DNA from: Marinobacter sp. es.048
Lineage (GTDB): Bacteria > Pseudomonadota > Gammaproteobacteria > Pseudomonadales > Oleiphilaceae
NCBI RefSeq assembly: GCF_900188435.1
Contig: NZ_FYFA01000001.1
Span: 1,798,001 to 1,862,000, forward strand
Reading direction: 5' to 3'
Length of the DNA: 64,000 bases
The number at the start of each line of letters is the position of its first letter. Within the stretch, counting starts at the first letter, position 1. The position numbers and the translations under genes are program-made. The notes under the pieces are model-generated. The model was not told where the DNA came from, made no database searches, and saw only the letters and a program-made list of their open reading frames with translations. This document shows, one piece after another, positions 18,384 to 28,690 of the stretch.

Positions 18384-19730
18384 CTAAAACATCTCTGAGT
18401 TCACGGGCACCCCGCGAAGAGAGTTGGCATAAGCCTCCACAATCTCCACATCAATAAAGTGCCCGACAACCTCCGGATTCTCATGCCGGAAGTTCACAAT
18501 CCGGTTGTTCTCGGTACGCCCCGCATACTCTCCGGGGTCCTTCTTGGACAGGCCGGTCACCAGAATCCGCTGGGTGCTGCCAACCATCTTGCGGCTGATG
18601 TCCATCACATTCTGATTCAGGCGATCCTGCAGGATGCTCAGACGCTGCTTCTTGACGTCCATCGGAGTTTCATCGGGCAGATCGGACGCGGGCGTGCCCG
18701 GACGGGCGCTGTAGACGAAGCTGAAGGACATGTCGAAGCCGATGTCGTTGATCAGCTTCATGGTGTCCTCGAAATCTTTCTCTGTTTCACCCGGGAAGCC
18801 GATAATGAAGTCCGACGAGAAACTGATATTCGGGCGGATCTTGCGCAAGCGGCGGAGTTTGGATTTGTACTCCAATGCCGTGTGGCCACGCTTCATGGCC
18901 GCCAGGATCCGGTCAGAGCCGCTCTGGACCGGCAGGTGCAGGTGGCTGACCAGCTCCGGAACGCGCTCATAGACGTCGATCAGAGCATCCGAGAATTCCA
19001 CCGGATGGGAGGTGGTGTAACGGATGCGGTCGATGCCGTCGATGGTGGCGATCAGTTCGATCAGTTCTGCAAGGTCCATGATGTCGCCGTCGTGGGTTTC
19101 GCCACGGTAGGCGTTCACGTTCTGGCCCAGCAGGTTCACTTCGCGAACGCCCTGGCTGGCCAGATGGGCCACTTCGGCGATTACATCGTCGGCCGGGCGG
19201 CTGACTTCTTCGCCTCGGGTGTAAGGCACTACACAGAAGGTGCAGTACTTGCTGCAGCCTTCCATGATCGAAACAAACGCGGAGGGGCCGTCTGCGCCGG
19301 GTTCGGGCAGGTTGTCGAATTTCTCGATCTCCGGAAAGCTGACGTCCACCACGCCCACACCGTTACCCTTCGCCCGCACTTCGGTAATCATGTCGGGCAG
19401 GCGATGCAGGGTTTGCGGGCCGAAGACCATGTCGACATACGGGGCGCGGTCGAGAATGGCCTGACCTTCCTGGGAAGCCACGCAGCCGCCCACGCCGATA
19501 ATCATCTCGGGTTTTTTGCTTTTCAGCTTTTTCCAGCGGCCAAGCTGGTGGAACACCTTCTCCTGGGCTTTTTCCCGAATGGAGCAGGTGTTTAGCAGCA
19601 GGATGTCGGCGTCATCGGGTGAATCGGTCATTTCGACGGTTTCACCGGTTTTGAGCAGGTCTGCCATGCGGGCAGAGTCATACTCGTTCATCTGACAGCC
19701 GTGGGTTTTGATGTACAGCTTCTTGGCCAT
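18384..19730 (-). CDS. miaB: tRNA-2-methylthio-N6-dimethylallyladenosine synthase
   Basis: Radical-SAM methylthiotransferase acting on i6A37 of tRNAs that read UNN codons. 448 residues from the ATG at 19730 ([20 protein letters not shown], the canonical opening). Longer in-frame starts would add residues with no family match. N-terminal cluster cysteines in [21 protein letters not shown] and [11 protein letters not shown]; radical-SAM CxxxCxxC in [12 protein letters not shown]-terminal TRAM domain. First gene of the miaB-phoH-ybeY-corC-lnt string. RimO (25510) is its paralogue. Confidence 0.96.
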   Translation of the reverse strand: MAKKLYIKTHGCQMNEYDSARMADLLKTGETVEMTDSPDDADILLLNTCSIREKAQEKVFHQLGRWKKLKSKKPEMIIGVGGCVASQEGQAILDRAPYVDMVFGPQTLHRLPDMITEVRAKGNGVGVVDVSFPEIEKFDNLPEPGADGPSAFVSIMEGCSKYCTFCVVPYTRGEEVSRPADDVIAEVAHLASQGVREVNLLGQNVNAYRGETHDGDIMDLAELIELIATIDGIDRIRYTTSHPVEFSDALIDVYERVPELVSHLHLPVQSGSDRILAAMKRGHTALEYKSKLRRLRKIRPNISFSSDFIIGFPGETEKDFEDTMKLINDIGFDMSFSFVYSARPGTPASDLPDETPMDVKKQRLSILQDRLNQNVMDISRKMVGSTQRILVTGLSKKDPGEYAGRTENNRIVNFRHENPEVVGHFIDVEIVEAYANSLRGVPVNSEMF

Positions 19731-19915
19731 GGGTCTCACGTAATCTGATGGATGTTGCGCCGGGAACTGAATGGTCTGAAGGGGCGCCAGCAAAAAGGAA
19801 CTGCGTATTATAACGGGGTGCTTAAACTTCAACCACCTTTGTCTCGGCTAGTTGCTAGTCCGCTTGTGGTATTATTTTTGGTTCTTTAAATCGACAATCA
19901 AGCCCGAAGAAGATC

Positions 19916-20695
19916 ATGACCCCCGAACGCCTCGCCCGAATCAAAGAAACCCTGAACACCCGGCAACCGGACCTGAGCGTCCTAACCGACCAGGTCCACA
20001 AACCGCGGAATCTCTCCGCCATTATCCGATCCTGCGACGCCTTCGGGCTGGCGAACATGCACGTGGTCTGGCCAAAGGAAGGCTTCAGGGCGTTCCGCAA
20101 AACCGCCGGTGGCAGCTACAACTGGGTGACCACCCACACCTATCGAAGTATGGACGAAGCGATTGAAAGTCTGAAAGGGCAGGGCCACAAGCTTTATGCC
20201 GCGCAGCTCTCCAACCGGGCGATTGATTTCCGGGAGGCGGACTACACGGTGCCCTGTACGGTGATTATGGGCAACGAGGTTGACGGCGTCAGCGCCGACG
20301 CCGCGGCCCAGGCCGACGAGCACATCGTGATCCCGATGATGGGGATGGTGGAGTCGCTCAATGTCTCGTCTGCCTGCGCAATCGTCCTGTCGGAAGCCCA
20401 GCGGCAAAGAAAGCTGGCCGGCATGTTCGACCAGCGCCGGTTGCCTGATGACGAATACAACCGTTTACTGTTCCGCTGGTGTCAGCCCACGGTTAAACGC
20501 TACTGTGACGACCGCAACCTGCCGTACCCGCCGATCGACCCGGAAACCGGGGAGCTCATCGATGGCGTAGGCTGGATGCAGGAGGTCAGAAAACTGCGGG
20601 CGAATCGACCACGATGGGACGACGAGCCCATCACTCCTCGCGAGCCTCAAGATACCGCTGAAGCTGTTCCCGCAAAGCCTTGGGAAGCCGGGTAA
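19916..20695 (+). CDS. trmH: tRNA (guanosine-18-2'-O)-methyltransferase
   Basis: SPOUT-class enzyme forming Gm18 in the D-loop of tRNAs. 259 residues, with motif 1 HKPRNLSAIIRSCDAFG, motif 2 VIMGNEVDGVS and motif 3 IPMMGMVESLNVSSACAIVL forming the trefoil-knot SAM site. The C-terminal extension is the TrmH-C tRNA-binding region plus a charged tail. The last 65 bases overlap the convergent yejK gene. Confidence 0.93.
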   Translation: MTPERLARIKETLNTRQPDLSVLTDQVHKPRNLSAIIRSCDAFGLANMHVVWPKEGFRAFRKTAGGSYNWVTTHTYRSMDEAIESLKGQGHKLYAAQLSNRAIDFREADYTVPCTVIMGNEVDGVSADAAAQADEHIVIPMMGMVESLNVSSACAIVLSEAQRQRKLAGMFDQRRLPDDEYNRLLFRWCQPTVKRYCDDRNLPYPPIDPETGELIDGVGWMQEVRKLRANRPRWDDEPITPREPQDTAEAVPAKPWEAG

Positions 20696-21647
20696 TCGTC
20701 AGAGCATCTTTGTCACGGTCATAGTAAACCGCCTGATTCACCAGGTCGGAAGAAAACGACACACTCATTCCGCCACCGGATCCTGCAATACGCACCAGCT
20801 TCTTCACCTTGCGGTGATCCGGGTGCAGCACACCGCTTTCCGGAAGTTCGGCGGTTTTCGAGGCAAACTCCTTGAATCGCTGCGGCTCGCTCTCATCCAG
20901 GTAGCCGGACAGTGCCTCAATTTCCACCGGTTCCCCGAGGGCATGCTGTTCCTTGCAGAACTCATAAGCCTTGTTGCGAACCTCGCAGGCTTTCTCTGGC
21001 TCGGAGGACTTGGCAAAAGCTTCCACCGCATCTAGAAAGGTCATGGTTTCCTTTTCCACATCTACCTGATTGGTAAACCCGCACAAACGGATAAACAGCT
21101 CGCCCGGCTCACCCGTTCCACGGCCATGCACCAGGGTGAGATAGTTCTCTGCCGGGTTGTTGCCCCGCCAGTCGTCCAGCTCAATGCGAACGGCAAGGTT
21201 AAGGCGGGACAGGCTGAGAACGTCGGTCGCATCCAATGATTGCTTGCCATCGAAGCGCATGGCGCTGTCTGTTTCCAGGATAAACAGGTAAACCACCTCG
21301 GCGTCCGCCAGAGCATCGTGGACGATCATTAGATGGCCATCGAACTCTTCCTGGCTGCCGGTGAGCAGTTCCTGCCATTGCCCGAACAGGCGGTCGGTCA
21401 TGGCGCCGAAGGTTTGCTTGTCTTCAAGGTAGTCCTTAAGCCAGGCACTGAACGGGCACTCGCCCAGGTCTTCGGAAAACCGGCCGTATTTCTTGCCGGG
21501 TTTGCTGTTGAACAGGCGCTTCATCTGCTTGTGCAGGCCCTCGTAATCGCCACCGGGCTCCTGCAGGGCCTCACCGGTCACAAGGCGGGCAGGCTGACCC
21601 GGCTGGTACTGGCTGGCGAAGGCAGTGCGGAGGTGTTTGATGGCCAT
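20631..21647 (-). CDS. yejK: nucleoid-associated protein, NdpA/YejK family
   Basis: 338 residues, as usual for YejK. Conserved segments include FNSKPGKKYGRF, FIRLCGFTNQVDVEKE and the C-terminal GGGMSVSFSSDLV. E. coli YejK is nucleoid-associated; the exact role is unclear. Convergent with trmH, overlapping it by 65 bases. Upstream, a 407-base gap holds two inverted copies of a private-arm repeat. Confidence 0.88.
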   Translation of the reverse strand: MAIKHLRTAFASQYQPGQPARLVTGEALQEPGGDYEGLHKQMKRLFNSKPGKKYGRFSEDLGECPFSAWLKDYLEDKQTFGAMTDRLFGQWQELLTGSQEEFDGHLMIVHDALADAEVVYLFILETDSAMRFDGKQSLDATDVLSLSRLNLAVRIELDDWRGNNPAENYLTLVHGRGTGEPGELFIRLCGFTNQVDVEKETMTFLDAVEAFAKSSEPEKACEVRNKAYEFCKEQHALGEPVEIEALSGYLDESEPQRFKEFASKTAELPESGVLHPDHRKVKKLVRIAGSGGGMSVSFSSDLVNQAVYYDRDKDALTITRLPKALREQLQRYLEAREE

Positions 21648-21754
21648 TTTTGGCTCCTGTTCGTTGTTTCGGTTGACTCAGAGGGGCGGGATTCTGCCAT
21701 GTATTGGTGATGGATTCATTCCTGGTCTGCGGGTTCTGGGGTGGGCCGCAGGGC

Positions 21755-21827
21755 AGGTGATTCTTTTTCTTCCGAAAAAACAACTCGCTTCGCTCAGACA
21801 TTTTTTTCTACCGAAAAAGAATCACCT
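21755..21827 (-). repeat. private-arm repeat, second family, copy 1
   Basis: Perfect 15-bp arms AGGTGATTCTTTTTC / GAAAAAGAATCACCT around a conserved core that reads on the minus strand AAAAAAATGTCTGAGCG + AAGCGAGTTG. The core contains the mini-hairpin GCGAAGC. Same core as the copy at 21923, in opposite orientation; outer arm bases differ between the two but remain complementary within each. Confidence 0.8.
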
Positions 21828-21922
21828 ACCCCAGGTCCACGAGCCTTTCAGTGGTCCGCTTAAAAAGGAATGCATGCTTTGCCGTGCTTTTGCTTTGGGG
21901 ATTATCGACAAAGTTTGCCGGC

Positions 21923-22001
21923 GGTGGGGGTATCTTTTTCTGTAGAAAAAAATGTCTGAGCGAAGCGAGTTGCTTTTCACAAAGAAAAAGATATCCCCAC
22001 C
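21923..22001 (+). repeat. private-arm repeat, second family, copy 2
   Basis: 19-bp arms (21923-21941, 21983-22001) ending GGGGGTATC / GATATCCCC, with one G-T mismatch that would be G-U in plus-strand RNA. Core AATGTCTGAGCGAAGCGAG plus TT. It lies just after the cysN stop, on the opposite strand. Confidence 0.8.
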
Positions 22002-22054
22002 CCGGCGCCAGCCACCAAAGCAGGGATATCTCTCGTGTACTCAGAAGTCAGAAA

Positions 22055-23713
22055 TCAAACCCGCTTGCTGCGAATCAACTCCTGCACAAGTTTGTTCACA
22101 GCCTCAGGAATCTCCTGCTCGCTGTCGGCGGTTGTGGCCGCGTTGGCGATGTCAGTGCCGAGGTTAACGGCAATGGCAATCAGACCGTGGGAGGTCAGAA
22201 GCTGGGCAACGCGGCGGCGTTCGTCGGCATCGCCGGCGTTTTCTTCGGTGACCACCACGGCGGTCTTGCCCTGGTCGAACAGCGCACGCTCAACGGCGAG
22301 GGCCAGTGCCGGCGCCTGACGGCCATTACAGGCAATGATGGCCGGTTTCTGGGCCAGTCGGCGCTCGCGTTCTTCTACCGAAACCGGATCGAGAGATTCG
22401 CCGGAATCGGCCAGGCCGGCCACCATGCCTGCACCGATGGTGACGTTGGACAGCCGGTCGATCACGATGAAACTGCCGGTGGCATGGTTGCGCTGGTAGG
22501 CATCAAAGGCAATCGGCTGATTCAGCGTCAGCTCACAAAGGCCAATCTCGTTCAGCTGGAGCTGGCTCGGATTGGCCTGCTGGTCGAGGGTGTTTACATC
22601 GGTCTGGTGGTGGATCTTTTTCACCGTACCGGAGGCAAAGGTTGGTCCCAGCTTGATATCATACAGGCGACCGGTTTCCAGGGGTGCATCGGTCATCCAC
22701 ACGATGTTGGCGTTGAAGCGGTTGCCAACTTCCGGCTCGTCTTCCACTTTAACCAGCATATCGCCGCGACTGATGTCGATTTCATCGGTCAGGGTGAGGG
22801 TAACCGCCTGATCGATATAGGCCTCTTCGAGATTGCCATCGAACGTGACGACTTCTTTGACCGTACTGGTGCGCCGCGAGGGCAGGGCCATCACTTGTTC
22901 GCCCGGGCGGATCACGCCGGAGGCGATGGTGCCGCAGAAGCCCCGGAAATTGAGGTTCGGGCGGGTAACGTACTGAACTGGGAAGCGGAAATGCTCCAGA
23001 TTCTTGTCCCGGCCCACTTCCACGGTTTCCAGAATCTCCATCAGGGGCTGGCCGGTGAACCAGGGCGTGTTCTCGCTTTTGTTTACCACGTTGTCGCCTT
23101 CCAGGGCGGACAGCGGCACAAAGCGAATATCTTTCAGGCCCAGCTTGGCGGCAAAGGCCAGATAATCGTCTTTGATTTCGTTGAAGCGTTCTTCGCTGAA
23201 ATCCACCAGGTCCATCTTGTTAACCGCCACGACAATATGGCGAATGCCCAGCAGAGAGGCGATGTAGGAATGGCGACGGGTCTGGGTCAGTACGCCGTGG
23301 CGGGCGTCGATCATCAGGATCGCGACCTGGGCGGTGGATGCGCCGGTGGCCATGTTCCGGGTGTACTGTTCATGGCCCGGGGTGTCAGCGATGATGAACT
23401 TGCGCTTGTCGGTGGAGAAGTACCGGTAGGCCACATCGATTGTGATGCCCTGTTCGCGCTCGGCCTGCAGGCCGTCTACCAGCAGGGCGAGGTCCAGTTT
23501 CTCGCCCGTGGTGCCCATCTTGGCGCTGTCGGTTTTCAGGCTGGCCATATGATCTTCGTAGATCATCTTGGTGTCATGGAGCAGGCGACCGATCAGGGTG
23601 CTTTTGCCGTCGTCCACGCTGCCACAGGTGAGCAGGCGCAGGAGTTCCTTGTTTTCATGCTGTTTCAGGTAGGCCTGAATATCTTCTGCAATCAGATCAG
23701 ACTGGTGTGACAT
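22055..23713 (-). CDS. cysN: sulfate adenylyltransferase subunit 1 (GTPase) with vestigial APS-kinase-like tail
   Basis: GTPase subunit of ATP sulfurylase, driving APS formation with CysD. G1 [15 protein letters not shown], switch region [16 protein letters not shown]3 [13 protein letters not shown]4 NKMDL, then beta-barrel domains. 552 residues: longer than a plain CysN (~475) and shorter than CysNC fusions (~630). The last ~108 residues (from [16 protein letters not shown]) align by pattern with an APS kinase. Where CysC has its P-loop GLSGAGKST this protein reads [10 protein letters not shown], so the kinase is presumably dead and shortened. It lies 1 base after cysD. Confidence 0.93.
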   Translation of the reverse strand: MSHQSDLIAEDIQAYLKQHENKELLRLLTCGSVDDGKSTLIGRLLHDTKMIYEDHMASLKTDSAKMGTTGEKLDLALLVDGLQAEREQGITIDVAYRYFSTDKRKFIIADTPGHEQYTRNMATGASTAQVAILMIDARHGVLTQTRRHSYIASLLGIRHIVVAVNKMDLVDFSEERFNEIKDDYLAFAAKLGLKDIRFVPLSALEGDNVVNKSENTPWFTGQPLMEILETVEVGRDKNLEHFRFPVQYVTRPNLNFRGFCGTIASGVIRPGEQVMALPSRRTSTVKEVVTFDGNLEEAYIDQAVTLTLTDEIDISRGDMLVKVEDEPEVGNRFNANIVWMTDAPLETGRLYDIKLGPTFASGTVKKIHHQTDVNTLDQQANPSQLQLNEIGLCELTLNQPIAFDAYQRNHATGSFIVIDRLSNVTIGAGMVAGLADSGESLDPVSVEERERRLAQKPAIIACNGRQAPALALAVERALFDQGKTAVVVTEENAGDADERRRVAQLLTSHGLIAIAVNLGTDIANAATTADSEQEIPEAVNKLVQELIRSKRV

Positions 23714-23714
23714 C

Positions 23715-24623
23715 TTAGAAGTACCCTTCCCGCTTTTTTTGTTCCATGGAACCGGCCGAATCGTGATCGATCACCCGGCCCTGACGCTCGGAGCTCTTGG
23801 CCAGCAACATTTCCTGGATGATGTCTGGAAGCGTGTTGGCTTCGGACTCGATGGCGCCCGTAAGCGGGTAGCAGCCCAGGGTCCGGAAGCGGACCGATTT
23901 CATCATCGGTTTCTCGCCTTCCTTCAATGGCATGCGGTCGTCGTCCACCATGATCAGGGTGCCATCGCGTTCAACGACCGGACGCTCGGCGGCGTAGTAG
24001 AGCGGAACGATGTCGATGTTCTCGAGGTAGATGTATTGCCAGATATCCAGCTCTGTCCAGTTGGACAGCGGAAACACACGGATGCTCTCGCCCTTGTTGA
24101 TCTTGCCGTTGTAGATGTTCCACAACTCGGGACGCTGGTTCTTGGGATCCCAGCGATGGTACTCATCCCGGAATGAATACACGCGCTCCTTGGCCCGGGA
24201 TTTCTCCTCGTCGCGGCGGGCACCGCCGAAGGCCGCATCGAACTTGTACTTGTCCAGGGCCTGTTTCAGGGCCTGGGTTTTCATGACATCGGTATGTTTC
24301 GCGCTACCGTGAGTGAACGGCCCGATTCCCTGATCCACGCCTTCCTGGTTGGTGTGCACGATCAGGTCCAGGCCAAATTTTTCAGCGACGTTGTCCCTGA
24401 ACTTGATCATCTCCCGGAATTTCCAGGTGGTATCAATGTGCATCAACGGGAAGGGCGGTTTGCCTGGATAGAAGGCCTTCAGGGCCAAATGGAGCATTAC
24501 CGCGGAATCCTTGCCGATGGAGTACAGCATTACCGGATTGTCGAACTCGGCTGCCACTTCCCGGATGATGTGGATGCTTTCCGCTTCCAGCTGTTTCAGG
24601 TGCGTGAGGTTGTATAAGGTCAT
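23715..24623 (-). CDS. cysD: sulfate adenylyltransferase subunit 2
   Basis: PP-loop ATP pyrophosphatase-type catalytic subunit making adenosine 5'-phosphosulfate from ATP and sulfate. 302 residues. PP-loop [16 protein letters not shown], then [13 protein letters not shown] and [16 protein letters not shown], all standard CysD blocks. Operon cysD-cysN, separated by one base. Upstream, a PilZ gene lies in the same direction after a 160-base gap. Confidence 0.96.
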   Translation of the reverse strand: MTLYNLTHLKQLEAESIHIIREVAAEFDNPVMLYSIGKDSAVMLHLALKAFYPGKPPFPLMHIDTTWKFREMIKFRDNVAEKFGLDLIVHTNQEGVDQGIGPFTHGSAKHTDVMKTQALKQALDKYKFDAAFGGARRDEEKSRAKERVYSFRDEYHRWDPKNQRPELWNIYNGKINKGESIRVFPLSNWTELDIWQYIYLENIDIVPLYYAAERPVVERDGTLIMVDDDRMPLKEGEKPMMKSVRFRTLGCYPLTGAIESEANTLPDIIQEMLLAKSSERQGRVIDHDSAGSMEQKKREGYF

Positions 24624-24783
24624 GATAATCCGTTGCCGCCGTGCGGGCCGTTTTGGCTATGCGAATGAATACGGCAACTATATCAGAGGGGGTAAGGGCA
24701 TAAGAAGATGACCAACTAGACATTGGCGTTATAACAATATAGCAGCGGCGGGCTCTCGGCCTCAGGGTATCGGAGGGATAAGC

Positions 24784-25242
24784 TCAGGCCGGATTGCGGG
24801 AGTCGGCCAGTAATTTTGCCACGTAGCGGTCGACGTAATCGAAGCCGTTGCCTTCAAACTCTGCGAACTGGATGCCGAGCTGAAATTCATCCCGTGCGAT
24901 GCGTCGCATGTGAACGATGTTGCCCTCGGCAATAATGGAAACCGGTTGGGTGGCAACGACCGGTACGGCGAATCGTGTCTTCACGGCAATCCAGTTGCCG
25001 GGCGCCGGAGCCTTTTGCTCGGGAATGAGCTCCTTCACCGTTTCCTGGTTACAGGAAATCATCACGCCCGTGCGGGAGAGGTTGGATACCGAACAGGTCA
25101 GGCAGCAGCCGTCCGATTTCTCAATAGTAATGTCGGTGGCTACGTCCACTCGCTGTTGGTTGCGCAAATTCAGTTTGGCGGCGACAGGTTTCATTTTGAC
25201 TCTTCTGGCGTGTCTGGTTGCGAATGATGCTGCCTTTCCCAT
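24784..25242 (-). CDS. PilZ-domain protein (cyclic di-GMP binding)
   Basis: About 152 residues, essentially one PilZ domain. RNQQRVDV supplies the RxxxR arm and NLSRTG the (D/N)xSxxG motif; together these bind c-di-GMP in known PilZ proteins. No output domain, so probably an adaptor. The start is uncertain: ATG 25242 has GGAAGGG upstream, while ATG 25194 (MKPVAAKLNLRNQQR) has GAAGAG five bases upstream and would remove a basic 16-residue leader. It may be autonomous; the relation to the downstream sulfate genes is not evident. Confidence 0.85.
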   Translation of the reverse strand: MGKAASFATRHARRVKMKPVAAKLNLRNQQRVDVATDITIEKSDGCCLTCSVSNLSRTGVMISCNQETVKELIPEQKAPAPGNWIAVKTRFAVPVVATQPVSIIAEGNIVHMRRIARDEFQLGIQFAEFEGNGFDYVDRYVAKLLADSRNPA

Positions 25243-25509
25243 AAATCCCTTCCAGAAAAACACTTAAACGCATGATAAGCGCAAAAAAGTGTAGTTGTTT
25301 ACTTTGTGATCAGCAAGAAGCCTGCCGTCTATAGTGGCAGAATTGTTAAATCTTTCTGAACAAGGTGTCACAAAATTTGATGTCTGTCAGATTATTCCAC
25401 TGGTTTTATTGGTCGGACTTTTGCTGCAGCCGGTCCCGTAGCTGGTGTAAAATGCAGCCCTTCATTCATTTGTGGGCTCATGCCGAGCTCCGGGAATTTC
25501 AAGCCTTTT

Positions 25510-26856
25510 ATGACAGACAACACCCAGAACCCCGCCGCCTCCGGTAACGGCAAAGTCGGCTTCATCAGCCTCGGTTGCCCCAAGGCCCTCGTAGACTCCG
25601 AACGCATCCTCACCCAATTGAGGCTCGACGGTTACGATGTTGTGCCGACTTATAACGACGCTGATGTTGTTGTGGTCAACACCTGCGGCTTTATCGACGC
25701 AGCCAAGCAGGAATCCCTGGACGCCATTGGCGAGGCCATAAGCGAAAACGGCAAGGTCATTGTTACCGGTTGTATGGGTGTTGAAGCCGACAAGATCCGC
25801 GACACCCACCCCGGTGTCTTGGCCGTTTCCGGTCCCCACGCCTACGAGGAAGTGGTTGGTGCTGTCCACCAGTTCGTGCCCCAGACGAAACAGCACGATC
25901 CATTCACCGATCTGGTTCCGCCGCAGGGAATCAAGCTGACCCCGCGGCACTATGCCTACCTCAAGATATCCGAGGGCTGTAACCACCGCTGCACCTTCTG
26001 CATCATTCCCTCCATGCGCGGTGATCTGGTCAGTCGGCCAATTGGTGATGTGATGGACGAAGCCCAGCGCCTGGTGGATGCCGGTGTAAAGGAGCTGTTG
26101 GTCATCTCCCAGGACACCTCGGCCTACGGCGTCGACACCAAATACCGCACCGGCTTCTGGCAGGGGCGACCGCTCAAGACCAAGATGCAGTCACTATGCG
26201 AAGCGCTCGGCGAAATGGGTGTGTGGGTACGCCTGCACTACGTTTATCCCTATCCCCATGTCGACGACATCATTCCCCTGATGGCCGAGGGAAAAATCCT
26301 GCCGTACCTGGACATCCCGTTCCAGCACGCCAGCCCGAAAGTCCTCAAGGCCATGAAACGCCCGGCCCACGACAGCAAAACCCTGGAGCGCATCCGCAAG
26401 TGGCGGGAAATCTGCCCCGAGCTGACCATCCGCTCCACGTTTATTGTCGGCTTCCCGGGCGAAACCGAGGAAGACTTCCAGTACCTGCTGGACTGGCTCG
26501 ACGAGGCTCAGTTGGATCGGGTAGGCGCGTTCAAGTACAGCCCGGTGGAAGGCGCCAGGGCCAACGAACTGGAAGGCGCGGTTTCGGAGGAAGTAAAAGA
26601 AGAGCGTCTGGCCCGCTTCATGGAAAAACAGGCGAAGATCTCCGCAGCTCGTCTGCAGGCCAAGATTGGTCAGACTATCGACGTGCTGATTGATGAGGTT
26701 GACGAGGAAGGTGCGATTGGTCGCTCAAAGGCCGATGCGCCGGAGATCGACGGCATGGTTTACCTCAATGATGAGACCGACCTTGTTCCAGGCGAAATTG
26801 TTCAGGCGGTTGTTGAGCATGCCGATGAGCATGATCTCTGGGCTCGGCTTCTTTAA
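25510..26856 (+). CDS. rimO: ribosomal protein S12 methylthiotransferase
   Basis: Radical-SAM enzyme adding a methylthio group to Asp-89 of ribosomal protein S12. 448 residues from ATG 25510 ([18 protein letters not shown]); an in-frame ATG at 25480 would add ten residues of no family likeness. Cluster cysteines in [23 protein letters not shown] and [10 protein letters not shown]; radical-[20 protein letters not shown]-terminal TRAM domain. No terminator was found, but a REP doublet and element copy C follow. Confidence 0.95.
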   Translation: MTDNTQNPAASGNGKVGFISLGCPKALVDSERILTQLRLDGYDVVPTYNDADVVVVNTCGFIDAAKQESLDAIGEAISENGKVIVTGCMGVEADKIRDTHPGVLAVSGPHAYEEVVGAVHQFVPQTKQHDPFTDLVPPQGIKLTPRHYAYLKISEGCNHRCTFCIIPSMRGDLVSRPIGDVMDEAQRLVDAGVKELLVISQDTSAYGVDTKYRTGFWQGRPLKTKMQSLCEALGEMGVWVRLHYVYPYPHVDDIIPLMAEGKILPYLDIPFQHASPKVLKAMKRPAHDSKTLERIRKWREICPELTIRSTFIVGFPGETEEDFQYLLDWLDEAQLDRVGAFKYSPVEGARANELEGAVSEEVKEERLARFMEKQAKISAARLQAKIGQTIDVLIDEVDEEGAIGRSKADAPEIDGMVYLNDETDLVPGEIVQAVVEHADEHDLWARLL

Positions 26857-26930
26857 TGATGATCGAGTTGGCCACCAAGGCCTCAGAATCTTCAGATATC
26901 GGGGATAAACAGGCCGGATGGATCAGATTA

Positions 26931-27015
26931 GTAGGTCGGATTAGGCAAAGCCGTAATCCGACAAAGAAGTGGGTCACTCAGCGATGGCGGATTACGCTTC
27001 GCTAATCCGACCTAC
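26931..27015. repeat. paired REP sequences (REPIN-like), pair 2
   Basis: GTAGGTCGGATTAGGC...TAATCCGAC at 26931 and the inverse GCGGATTACGCTTCGCTAAT...CCTAC ending 27015. Same family as the doublets at 18083 and 61833. Lies between the convergent rimO and gatB. Confidence 0.87.
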
Positions 27016-27051
27016 GGTAGTTTCTTTCATGCGTTTTCCGGAGGGTATCAC

Positions 27052-27159
27052 GCCCTGGCAGGTGACTTCTCCCGAAAATGTCTGTGGCCAAGGATGGCCA
27101 CAGCCAAGCGCACATGGATGTGCTCGTAGCGTTTTTCGGGAGAAGTTACCTGCCGGGGC
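27052..27159 (+). repeat. private-arm twin-GGA element, copy C
   Basis: 27-bp arms (27052-27078, 27133-27159). The only two non-Watson-Crick positions are T-G and G-T, that is G-U pairs in plus-strand RNA. First hairpin CTGTGGCC-AAGGAT-GGCCACAG is a perfect 8 bp. Second hairpin GCACATGGATGTGC. GGA at 27092 and 27116, 24 nt apart. In sense with the upstream rimO, so it could form in its 3' UTR. Confidence 0.87.
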
Positions 27160-27217
27160 TGCCCCCAACCAATCAGGCTAGGGCCGAAACAAGAAGTCCC
27201 GACCCAAGATGGCGGCC

Positions 27218-28669
27218 TTATCCCCCCAGCTTGCGAACAAGAATCTCGTTGAACAGCTTGGGGTTCCCCTGGCCTTTAGAAGCTTTCATCAGAGGCCCCA
27301 TGAAGCCACCAAGCATCTTCTTGCGCTTCTTCGGATCCTCTTCATTCTGATACTGCGCCACCTGATCCGGCATGCCGGTCAGAACCTCATCCACCATCGC
27401 CTCCAGGGCGCCGGTATCAGAAACCTGCTTCAGGCCCTTGGCGTCGATAATTGCGTCGACATTATCGTTCTCGCCAGACCAGAGTGCCTCGAACACCTTC
27501 TTCGCTCCGGCAGACGAGATCGTATTGTCGGCAATCCGCACTACCAGATCACCCAATTGAGCGCCGGTGATCGGCGAGTCGGCCACCGATTTCTCCTCCG
27601 CATTCAGTCGGGCAGAGAATTCGCCCTGGATCCAGTTGGCTACCAGTTTTGCGTCTTTGCCCTGGCTGGCCGCTTCTTCAAAGAAAGTGGCCAGTTTCGA
27701 GTCGCCGCTGAGCAGGCCGGCGTCGTAGTCATTCAGACCGTACTGCTCCATAAAGCGGGCTTTGCGAGCGTCCGGCAGTTCCGGAAGGCTGTTGCGAGCT
27801 TCCTTAATAAAGGAATCATCGATTTCCACCGGCAGCAGGTCCGGGCAGGGGAAGTAGCGGTAGTCGTTGGCTTCTTCTTTGGTGCGCATCGAGCGCGACT
27901 CGTCGCGGTCGCCGTTGTACAGGCGGGTCTCCTGCACAATAGTGCCGCCGTCTTCCAGAATGTCCATCTGCCGCTCGACTTCGTGGGCGATGGCCTGTTC
28001 CATGAACCGGAACGAGTTCAGGTTCTTGGTCTCGGTCCGTGTGCCCAGAGTGTCGGAGCCCTTGGGCTTCAGGGAAATATTGACGTCGAAACGCATGGAG
28101 CCCTGGGACATATCGCCGTCGCAGATGCCCAGGGACGTCACGATGCTGTGCAGCTTCTTGGCAAAGGCAACGGCTTCTTCCGCGTTGTTCATATCCGGTT
28201 CGGTGACCACTTCGATCAGTGGGGTGCCGGCGCGGTTAAGGTCGACGCCAGTCATGCCGTGGAAGTCCTCGTGCAGGGATTTGCCGGCGTCCTCTTCCAG
28301 GTGGGCGTGGTGAATGCGAACGCGCTTGGAGTCACCGTTCGGCAGATCAATGTCCACGAAGCCGGGACCGACAATCGGCCGCTCCAGCTGCGTGGTCTGG
28401 TAGCCCTTGGGCAGGTCCGGGTAGAAGTAGTTCTTCCGCTCGAACATGGAGCGGCGCTCGATCTCCGCATTCACTGCCAGGCCAAACATGACCGCGTAGC
28501 GGAAAGCCTGCTCGTTGGGGACCGGCAGCGTGCCGGGCATGGCCAGGTCAACGGCGTTGGCCTGCGTGTTAGGCTCGGCGCCGTAAGCGGTGCTGGAGCC
28601 TGAAAAAATCTTGGTCTTGGTGGCGAGCTGAACGTGAATTTCCAGCCCGATCACAATGTCCCACTGCAT
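27218..28669 (-). CDS. gatB: aspartyl/glutamyl-tRNA amidotransferase subunit B
   Basis: Kinase/transamidation subunit of GatCAB, which converts Glu-tRNA-Gln and/or Asp-tRNA-Asn to the amides. 483 residues. VIGLEIHVQLATKTKIFSG, YFYPDLPKGYQ and FDVNISLKPKG are signature blocks; the C-terminal YqeY-like tail ends with NPKLFNEILVRKLGG. 21 bases after gatA, last of gatCAB. The presence of GatCAB suggests that the organism makes at least one amide aminoacyl-tRNA indirectly. Confidence 0.97.
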   Translation of the reverse strand: MQWDIVIGLEIHVQLATKTKIFSGSSTAYGAEPNTQANAVDLAMPGTLPVPNEQAFRYAVMFGLAVNAEIERRSMFERKNYFYPDLPKGYQTTQLERPIVGPGFVDIDLPNGDSKRVRIHHAHLEEDAGKSLHEDFHGMTGVDLNRAGTPLIEVVTEPDMNNAEEAVAFAKKLHSIVTSLGICDGDMSQGSMRFDVNISLKPKGSDTLGTRTETKNLNSFRFMEQAIAHEVERQMDILEDGGTIVQETRLYNGDRDESRSMRTKEEANDYRYFPCPDLLPVEIDDSFIKEARNSLPELPDARKARFMEQYGLNDYDAGLLSGDSKLATFFEEAASQGKDAKLVANWIQGEFSARLNAEEKSVADSPITGAQLGDLVVRIADNTISSAGAKKVFEALWSGENDNVDAIIDAKGLKQVSDTGALEAMVDEVLTGMPDQVAQYQNEEDPKKRKKMLGGFMGPLMKASKGQGNPKLFNEILVRKLGG

Positions 28670-28690
28670 AGTCTTTCTCCTGTCCCGGGC

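Noticed and set aside
21851..23710. 619-codon frame opposite cysN
   Set aside because: Antisense shadow; its first part runs through the inverted-repeat region.
27078..27350. Small frames inside the twin-GGA elements (peptides such as SAHGCARS)
   Set aside because: The same peptide recurs only because the repeat core recurs; no Shine-Dalgarno and arms change the reading frames.
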